From: Chloroflexota bacterium | GTDB lineage: Bacteria; Chloroflexota; Anaerolineae; Anaerolineales; DRMV01 | Assembly (NCBI GenBank): GCA_013153335.1 | Contig: JAADEP010000053.1 | Location: 1-5,428, forward strand | Reading direction: 5' to 3' | DNA: 5,428 nt | Part shown: positions 1 through 4,100 of the stretch, in pieces | How the letters are laid out: each line of letters opens with the position of its first letter | Numbering within the stretch: the stretch's first letter is position 1 | Notes under the pieces: generated by a model | Databases searched by the model: none | What the model was told of the DNA's origin: nothing | What the model saw: only the letters and a program-made list of their open reading frames with translations | Position numbers and translations under genes: made by a program

Positions 1-218
1 TCGCCCTTCAGCCGGTAATTTTCGAAGGTCACGGAATCAGGGTCTTGCAGCTCAAGGTGCAGCCTTTGACCCGGGAGCAGCCATTGCGCGACCGTCCCCG
101 GCATGGGCAGCGTCCAGGTGCGTCCGTCCGCGTCGGCCACCCGGACAAAACCGGCATAACGATAGAACGGTCTCGGTACCCGCACCGATTTCACCGAGAC
201 CGAAGTTGCATAGGCCAT
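1..218 (-). CDS. Unrecognised protein, N-terminal 72 residues (gene runs off the left edge)
   Basis: The minus strand is open from an ATG at 218 to the window edge. It reads MAYATSVSVKSVRVPRPFYR and continues through short hydrophobic and charged stretches (for example WTLPMPGTVAQWLLPGQRL, then LHLELQDPDSVTFENYRLKG). The start is supported by a very strong Shine-Dalgarno site immediately upstream (minus-strand AGGAGGGAGG, 221-230). An in-frame ATG at 233 precedes this site and overlaps it, so it is less likely to be used. The visible part has no signal peptide, membrane segment, cysteine pair or known catalytic motif. Its alternating pattern suggests a beta-rich fold, which is only an impression. 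I do not recognise the family. The gene is divergent from rel and separated from it by over 400 bp, so it is not in the same operon. The absence of a stop codon and the good ribosome site make a real gene more likely than the opposite-strand reading frame over the same bases. Confidence 0.68.
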   Translation of the reverse strand, partial: MAYATSVSVKSVRVPRPFYRYAGFVRVADADGRTWTLPMPGTVAQWLLPGQRLHLELQDPDSVTFENYRLKG

Positions 219-220
219 GT

Positions 221-230
221 CCTCCCTCCT
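221..230 (-). promoter_or_regulatory. Strong Shine-Dalgarno site for the leftward gene
   Basis: The minus strand reads AGGAGGGAGG followed by AC and the ATG at 218. The AGGAGG part (225-230) lies 6 nt from that ATG, a good spacing. It decides in favour of 218 over the in-frame ATG at 231-233, which has no comparable site upstream. Confidence 0.7.
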
Positions 231-233
231 CAT

Positions 234-396
234 GTTAGACTAAGGTCAAAATCGCAGCATCTTCTGTACACTTAAAAATGAGGAAACTGCCATCGCTCGA
301 GGCAGGATACCGCAAGCCGAAGCCCTTGTCAATGGAAGCAGCGGCAAAGGGTGCACGCAAATGTTGTAGAAACGGTCACGTGGCGAGGGGGAGGCG
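234..396. other. Intergenic stretch with no supported gene
   Basis: This is the first part of the gap between the leftward gene and rel. It has an AT-richer patch around 241-285 that could hold the leftward gene's promoter, but I could not find a convincing -35/-10 pair on either strand. A reading frame from ATG 278 to 643 exists, but it has no ribosome site, is rich in Arg, Ala and Pro, and runs straight through the inverted repeats that follow. It is better explained as chance coding of non-coding DNA. Confidence 0.5.
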
Positions 397-436
397 CAGG
401 GCGCTGTTGTGGTTGAGCCAGACACAACGCGCCTTG
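397..436. repeat. Imperfect inverted repeat / hairpin 1 upstream of rel
   Basis: The inner arms GTTGTG (406-411) and CACAAC (423-428) pair perfectly. The outer arms GGCGC (400-404) and GCGCC (429-433) also pair perfectly, with T405 as a single bulge. One G-T wobble and two more pairs extend the stem to 397/436, about 14 pairs around an 11-nt loop. No T-run follows on either strand, so it is not a rho-independent terminator. Confidence 0.65.
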
Positions 437-450
437 AGCATCGCCTCCCC

Positions 451-473
451 GCCGCGGGCTGGAAGCCCGCGGC
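451..473. repeat. Perfect 10-bp palindrome with 3-nt loop (hairpin 2)
   Basis: GCCGCGGGCT (451-460) and AGCCCGCGGC (464-473) are exact reverse complements around the spacer GGA. The core GGGCTGGAAGCCC is, from memory, typical of dispersed intergenic palindromes found in many copies in Chloroflexota and some other GC-rich phyla. Only one copy is in this window, so the multi-copy nature is inferred. There is no T-tract, so a terminator role is unlikely. Confidence 0.75.
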
Positions 474-488
474 TAGTTGGCATAAAAT

Positions 489-520
489 TGCGCGCGGATA
501 GTTCAGCCCAACGCGCGGCA
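489..520. repeat. Imperfect inverted repeat (hairpin 3)
   Basis: TGCGCGCG (489-496) pairs with CGCGCGGCA (512-520) over 8 bp with G518 bulged, closing a 15-nt loop. An outer GTTGG (476-480) could alternatively pair with CCAAC (508-512), giving a competing fold. It is weaker than its neighbours because alternating CG runs arise easily in GC-rich DNA. Confidence 0.45.
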
Positions 521-529
521 GCGAGGATA

Positions 530-551
530 GCGGGCGGCTTCAGTCGCCCGC
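530..551. repeat. Near-perfect palindrome (hairpin 4)
   Basis: GCGGGCG (530-536) and CGCCCGC (545-551) are exact reverse complements. The spacer continues the stem with one G-T wobble and two Watson-Crick pairs, giving about 10 pairs and a very tight loop. Read on the opposite strand, it resembles a diverged copy of the 451-473 palindrome (a GCGGGC arm, a GAAG centre, a CCCGC arm). The two could be an inverted pair of one element. Confidence 0.6.
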
Positions 552-570
552 GGCATGGGCTGCTACGAGA

Positions 571-592
571 TTTGCCTGCACCCAGCGGCAAA
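571..592. repeat. Hairpin 5 upstream of rel
   Basis: TTTGCC (571-576) pairs with GGCAAA (587-592). After bulged T577 the stem continues with two G-C pairs (578-579 with 585-586) around the loop ACCCA. It lies 75 nt before the rel start codon, so it could be in the rel 5' untranslated region if transcription starts upstream; no promoter was identified. Confidence 0.5.
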
Positions 593-666
593 CCCTTGCG
601 ATGCTTTCCGGATAAGAAGGTTTTGAGGGTGCTCGCCACCTAGGGGGCTTTTTCGGAGGGATTGCC

Positions 667-3144
667 ATGACCCAGGCGACCGAACGAGATTCGTGCCGTC
701 CTGAAGACGAGCGTTTTATTGAAAAGCGGTTCCAAAGCCTGATGGCCGCGCTTCCTAGCTCGTATACGTATCGAGACCGCGCGTTGGTGGAGCGCGCGTT
801 CCGCTTCGCGCGCGAGGCCCATCGCGGGCAGCGTCGCAGCTCGGGCGAGCCCTATGTCATCCACTGCATCGAGGTCGCGAAAATCGTGGCCGACCTTTAC
901 CCCCGGCCCGAAGCCATCGCGGCCGCTTTGCTGCACGACGTGGTCGAAGATACGCCGGTCACCCTCGACCAACTGCGGGTGGAGTTTGGCGAGGATATCG
1001 CGCGCTTCGTCGACGGCGTGACCAAACTGAGCGCGCAGCTGCCGCGCGTGAGCCGGACCCTGGACGAGGACGAGTCGGACGACGCACGGCGGCGAGCTCA
1101 ACAACGGCGCCGCGCGCTGACCTACGCGAACATCCGCAAGATGATCCTGGCCATGCTGCAAGACCCCGAGGTCATCTTCATCAAGCTGGCGGACCGGCTG
1201 CACAACATGCGCACTTTGGCCGCGCTCTCGGAGTCGCGGCAGCGCCGCATCGCGCAAGAGACTTTGAACATCTTCGCCCCCCTGGCCAACCGGCTGGGCA
1301 TCTGGAAGATCAAATGGGAACTCGAAGACCTGAGCATGCGCTATCTTGAGCCGGAAGAATACAAGCGCATTGCCAAGTTCTTGCGCGAACGCCGGTCGCA
1401 ACGCGAGAAAATGGTGCAAAAGATCGTTGAGCGAGTGCACCAAGTCTTGCAAGACCAACGCACGCGCCTGCCAGGGTTTGAAAACTTTGAGTTTCTGATT
1501 AGCGGACGGCCCAAGCATATCTACTCCATTTGGCGCAAGATGCAGCGCAAGAACATCAGCCTCGAGCAGGTTATGGACCTGCGCGGCGTCCGCATTATCG
1601 TCAAACCCAAGGACGAATTCATCGCGCGCGTGGGCGAAGAAGAGGCCGAGCGTCAAGCGACCGGCATGTGCTACACCCTGCTGGGCGTCATCCATTCCCA
1701 ATGGCGACCAATGCCGGGCGAATTTGACGATTACATTGCCAATCCAAAAGACAACCAATACCAATCCTTGCACACCACGGTCATGTTTGAAGATAATCGT
1801 CCCCTGGAAGTGCAAATCCGCACCCAACAGATGCACGATGCAGCCGAACTGGGCTTGGCCGCGCATTGGCGTTACAAAGAAGCAGGCACCTGGTCCGAGG
1901 ACTGGGTTCAACGTTGGCAAGAGGCCATGCAGAAAGTGGCCCAAGGCGTGCATCCCCAACCCAGCGTGTTGGCGCGGCTATCGCCCGAAGAGCGCGCAGC
2001 CGTACAGCTGGCGCATAAAATCCAATGGTTCCGGCAGCAGCTGGTGGAATGGCAACGCGAAGTGGGCGACGAAGAATTCGTCGACGGGGTCAAAACCGAC
2101 GTCTTTGCGGATCGCATCTTTGTTTACACCCCCAAAGGCGACATTATTGACCTGCCCAAAGGGGCCACACCCATTGACTTCGCGTACAAGATTCATACCG
2201 AAGTCGGTCATCGGTGCCGCGGGGCCCGGGTGAACGGGCGTATTGTTCCGCTCAACTACAAACTCAAGTCGGGGGACCTGGTAGAAATCATCACCGGGCC
2301 GCGGCGGGGGGGACCCAGCCTCGACTGGCTCAATCCCGAACTCGGATATGTGGTCACGCAACGGGCCCGGGCCAAAATTCGCCAATGGTTTCGCAAGCAA
2401 GACCGCCAGCGCAAGCTGGAGGAAGGGCAGCGGATTCTACACCGTGCGCTGCAAAGCTGGGGCTTGAGCCGCAACTTGCTCACCGACGATTTGGCCCGCG
2501 AATTGGGCTACAGCAACCTGGCCGACCTCTACGTGGCCATCGGAGGTGGCGAGATCGAAGTCAACAAAGTGGCCGAGGCTTTGTGGCCGCAGGTCCGGCC
2601 CCAAATGCAAGAAGAGAGCGAAGAGGATTGGGTTCGTCCGTCGAAACCCGCGCAAGGAGCACCGCGGGCCGAGCAAGGAAAAGTGCAGATCGACGGCCTC
2701 ATGGGCATGAAATATCGCTTGGCCCGCTGCTGCAATCCCGTGCCCGGCGAGCCCATCGTAGGGTATGTCACCAGCGATGGCCGCGGCGTCTCCATCCACC
2801 GGGCCGATTGCCCCACCGCGCTCAACCTCAAAGCCCACCGGCCCGAGCGCTTCGTGCAAGTGCGCTGGAGCCAGCGCGCGAACCACGACGGGGTGGTGGT
2901 GCGTTTGCACGCGCACGCAGTCGATCGCAAAGGTTTGCTGCGCGATATCACGGGCGTGATCGCGTCCGAAGACAGCAACATCGTCTATGCGAACGTCAAA
3001 ACCCAATCCAAAGGCAAAGCTCTTGTGGAATTGGCGCTCGAAATTCGAGATTTGCGTCATCTCAATCGTTTGCTCTTCCGCTTAGCCGAAGTTGAGAACG
3101 TCTATAAGGTGTACCGCGTTGGCGGGAAGCGCAAGCCCGAATGA
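667..3144 (+). CDS. rel: Bifunctional (p)ppGpp synthetase/hydrolase, RelA/SpoT (Rel) family
   Basis: This 825-residue protein is a long-form RelA/SpoT homologue. Such enzymes make (p)ppGpp from ATP and GDP/GTP and hydrolyse it, driving the stringent response at the ribosome. Domains in order: HD hydrolase (about 38-215) with H52, H66, the H90-D91 / E94-D95 motif (HDVVED) and D176 in KLADRLHNMRTL all present; synthetase (about 270-405) with SGRPKHIYSIWRKM, D304, EFDDYIANPK (352-361), YQSLHT and E381 in EVQIRT; TGS (about 476-543); a helical region; a CC...H...C segment (C688, C689, H711, C715); and a C-terminal ACT domain (about 743-818). An intact hydrolase site argues for a bifunctional enzyme. 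However, EFDD is the motif usually linked to synthetase-only RelA, while bifunctional enzymes normally carry RxKD. The protein is longer than the usual 700-750 residues, with charged extra segments near 125-150, 314-334 and 405-470. The start has GGAGGG 6 nt upstream. The family call is secure; the balance of activities is inferred. Confidence 0.97.
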   Translation: MTQATERDSCRPEDERFIEKRFQSLMAALPSSYTYRDRALVERAFRFAREAHRGQRRSSGEPYVIHCIEVAKIVADLYPRPEAIAAALLHDVVEDTPVTLDQLRVEFGEDIARFVDGVTKLSAQLPRVSRTLDEDESDDARRRAQQRRRALTYANIRKMILAMLQDPEVIFIKLADRLHNMRTLAALSESRQRRIAQETLNIFAPLANRLGIWKIKWELEDLSMRYLEPEEYKRIAKFLRERRSQREKMVQKIVERVHQVLQDQRTRLPGFENFEFLISGRPKHIYSIWRKMQRKNISLEQVMDLRGVRIIVKPKDEFIARVGEEEAERQATGMCYTLLGVIHSQWRPMPGEFDDYIANPKDNQYQSLHTTVMFEDNRPLEVQIRTQQMHDAAELGLAAHWRYKEAGTWSEDWVQRWQEAMQKVAQGVHPQPSVLARLSPEERAAVQLAHKIQWFRQQLVEWQREVGDEEFVDGVKTDVFADRIFVYTPKGDIIDLPKGATPIDFAYKIHTEVGHRCRGARVNGRIVPLNYKLKSGDLVEIITGPRRGGPSLDWLNPELGYVVTQRARAKIRQWFRKQDRQRKLEEGQRILHRALQSWGLSRNLLTDDLARELGYSNLADLYVAIGGGEIEVNKVAEALWPQVRPQMQEESEEDWVRPSKPAQGAPRAEQGKVQIDGLMGMKYRLARCCNPVPGEPIVGYVTSDGRGVSIHRADCPTALNLKAHRPERFVQVRWSQRANHDGVVVRLHAHAVDRKGLLRDITGVIASEDSNIVYANVKTQSKGKALVELALEIRDLRHLNRLLFRLAEVENVYKVYRVGGKRKPE

Positions 3145-3167
3145 AGAACGTCACGCTTTGCGCGCCT

Positions 3168-3191
3168 GAGCCGCGTTTTCGCGGTATGCTC
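3168..3191. other. Short hairpin after rel
   Basis: CCGCG (3171-3175) and CGCGG (3180-3184) flank a TTTT loop. GAG (3168-3170) and CTC (3189-3191) could add a lower stem across a bulge. It sits 24 nt after the rel stop codon. No T-run follows, so it is not a standard rho-independent terminator; it could be an RNA 3' stabilising structure or chance. Nothing here shows that rel transcription stops before the VKOR gene. Confidence 0.35.
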
Positions 3192-3215
3192 AACGATCCG
3201 ACCTGCTGCGCATGC

Positions 3216-3231
3216 CGAGCGACATCGCTCG
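3216..3231 (+). other. Hairpin just upstream of the VKOR ribosome site
   Basis: CGAGCG (3216-3221) and CGCTCG (3226-3231) form a perfect 6-bp stem with loop ACAT. It ends 11 nt before AGGAGG (3243-3248), the ribosome site of the next gene. It leaves that site free, so any effect would be indirect. It may be chance in this base composition. Confidence 0.35.
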
Positions 3232-3258
3232 TACGTTCACCCAGGAGGAAAAAGAACC

Positions 3259-3702
3259 ATGGCTACTTTCGCTTCCTCGGCCCGCGGTGACCGCGTGCGA
3301 CGGCTCATGATAGGCCTGGCGCTCTTGGGCTTGTTGGACGCGTCGTACCTCACGTGGCTGAAGTTCGCCCACGCGACATGTGGCGTGGGTGGGTGTGACG
3401 TGGTCAATAGCAGTCCGTACGCCGAGCTCTTTGGCATTCCCATTGCGCTGTTTGGCGCGCTCACGTATGGGGTCATTTTGTTTTTGCTCTGGATCGAGCC
3501 GCGCCTCGCCCAAACCTGGGCCGAGTACGCGCGTTACGCCGTGTTCGGCATCACCTTCTTCGGCGTTGTGTACTCGGCCTATCTCACCTACGTGGAGATC
3601 GCCATTATCCAGGCGATTTGTCCCTTCTGCGTGGTGTCAGCTGTGACCTTGCTTTTTCTGTGGGTTTTGGCTATGATTCGGGTGCTCCAGGCCGCACCGT
3701 AA
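3259..3702 (+). CDS. Vitamin K epoxide reductase (VKOR) family membrane protein
   Basis: This 147-residue inner-membrane protein belongs to the bacterial VKOR family. These enzymes re-oxidise a thioredoxin-like partner outside the cytoplasm and pass the electrons to quinone, replacing DsbB in disulfide bond formation. Both cysteine pairs are visible: the loop pair C41/C46 (CGVGGC) followed by DVVNSSPYAELFGIPIALFG, which is characteristic of the family, and the quinone-side active site C121-P-F-C124. Four hydrophobic helices fit residues about 16-36, 58-78, 92-112 and 118-142, with a basic N-terminus (R9, R12, R14, R15) likely on the cytoplasmic side. There is no fused thioredoxin domain, unlike many cyanobacterial and some other bacterial VKORs, so a separate DsbA-like partner is expected elsewhere. 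AGGAGG lies 10 nt before the ATG. It ends 55 nt before the small downstream protein and probably shares its transcript. No member-specific gene symbol can be assigned. Confidence 0.93.
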   Translation: MATFASSARGDRVRRLMIGLALLGLLDASYLTWLKFAHATCGVGGCDVVNSSPYAELFGIPIALFGALTYGVILFLLWIEPRLAQTWAEYARYAVFGITFFGVVYSAYLTYVEIAIIQAICPFCVVSAVTLLFLWVLAMIRVLQAAP

Positions 3703-3743
3703 GATGGGATTCGGTCTTCGAAACCTCAGAAAACTGAAGAAGG

Positions 3744-3752
3744 AAGGAGGGG
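3744..3752 (+). promoter_or_regulatory. Shine-Dalgarno site deciding the start of the small acidic protein
   Basis: AAGGAGGGG sits in a purine-only stretch (3736-3757), with AAGGAGG ending 7 nt before ATG 3758. The in-frame ATG at 3704 begins one base after the VKOR stop and has no such site in front of it. The downstream ATG is therefore preferred. Confidence 0.75.
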
Positions 3753-3757
3753 AAAAG

Positions 3758-3976
3758 ATGCCCCGTGTTCGTTGCTATTACGAGGACTGCATCTTTTTAG
3801 AGGAAGGATATTGCTCGGCTGCGGTGGTCGAGCTCGACCCGAATGAAGGATGCATGACCTACAAGCCTGCGGGCGAATTCCTTGGCGAGGAGGATGACCT
3901 CGATTCGGGCTGGGAAGACGAATTGGTCGAAGAGTTAAGTGATGATGACGACTTGTGGGATGAGGACGAGTTCTAA
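3758..3976 (+). CDS. Small four-cysteine protein with acidic tail (DUF1540-like)
   Basis: With the start at 3758 the product is 72 residues. The first half (MPRVRCYYEDCIFLEEGYCS and on to CMTYKP) has four cysteines at 6, 11, 19 and 32. The spacing C-x4-C-x7-C-x12-C, with A and hydrophobic residues after the third cysteine and a C-x-T-Y ending, resembles DUF1540, a small presumed metal-binding module of unknown function. The second half (about 39-72) is almost entirely Asp, Glu and a few aromatic residues, ending in DDDDLWDEDEF, and is probably disordered. There is no signal peptide or membrane segment, so it should be cytoplasmic. An in-frame ATG at 3704 would add 18 basic residues but lacks a ribosome site. 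It follows VKOR by 55 nt and is followed by a strong terminator, so it is the last gene of its transcript. Zinc binding and any link to thiol redox are inferred. Confidence 0.8.
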   Translation: MPRVRCYYEDCIFLEEGYCSAAVVELDPNEGCMTYKPAGEFLGEEDDLDSGWEDELVEELSDDDDLWDEDEF

Positions 3977-4005
3977 GCGTCGCTGAAAGGGCCTGGAGAG
4001 GACAC

Positions 4006-4052
4006 GCCCCACCGGTAAGGGTTCCAAGACCGGTGGGGCTTTTGGTTCTTTT
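4006..4052 (+). terminator. Rho-independent terminator after the VKOR/small-protein genes
   Basis: GCCCCACCGGT (4006-4016) and ACCGGTGGGGC (4029-4039) form a perfect 11-bp GC-rich stem around a 12-nt loop. It is followed directly by a T-rich tract with two TTTT blocks (4040-4052). It lies 30 nt after the small protein's stop codon and separates it from the AAA gene, which therefore probably has its own promoter. The tract on the other side of the stem is not T-rich on the minus strand, so it acts rightward only. Confidence 0.9.
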
Positions 4053-4100
4053 CCGGTAAACTAAAAGGGAACTAAGCCAAAAGAAAATGGAGCAGCACCC

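Noticed and set aside
244..249. Minus-strand TTGACC as a -35 box for the leftward gene
   Set aside because: At 17-nt spacing the -10 would fall on the ribosome site sequence, which does not resemble TATAAT.
490..520. GGATAGTTCAG resembling the D-arm region of a tRNA
   Set aside because: There is no matching anticodon arm or TTC-containing T-arm downstream, and the acceptor stem does not close at tRNA spacing.
278..643. A 121-residue plus-strand frame before rel
   Set aside because: No ribosome site, a biased Arg/Ala/Pro composition, and it reads through the inverted repeats; it looks like translated repeat DNA.
639..653. CCTAGG followed by GGGGCTTTTT as a possible attenuator before rel
   Set aside because: Only 3-5 interrupted pairs can form before the T-run, too weak to call a terminator.
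640..1959. A 439-residue open frame on the minus strand opposite rel
   Set aside because: It lies almost wholly inside the securely identified rel gene, has no ribosome site or recognisable motif, and is typical of an antisense frame kept open by GC-rich codon use.
3704..3757. Upstream ATG extending the small acidic protein by 18 residues
   Set aside because: It has no Shine-Dalgarno site, while the ATG at 3758 has an excellent one, and the cysteine module begins right after the second start.
4042..4078. Possible promoter for the AAA gene (TTGGTT, TAAACT, TAAGCC)
   Set aside because: No combination gives both reasonable hexamers and 16-18 nt spacing, so no promoter is annotated although one is expected here.
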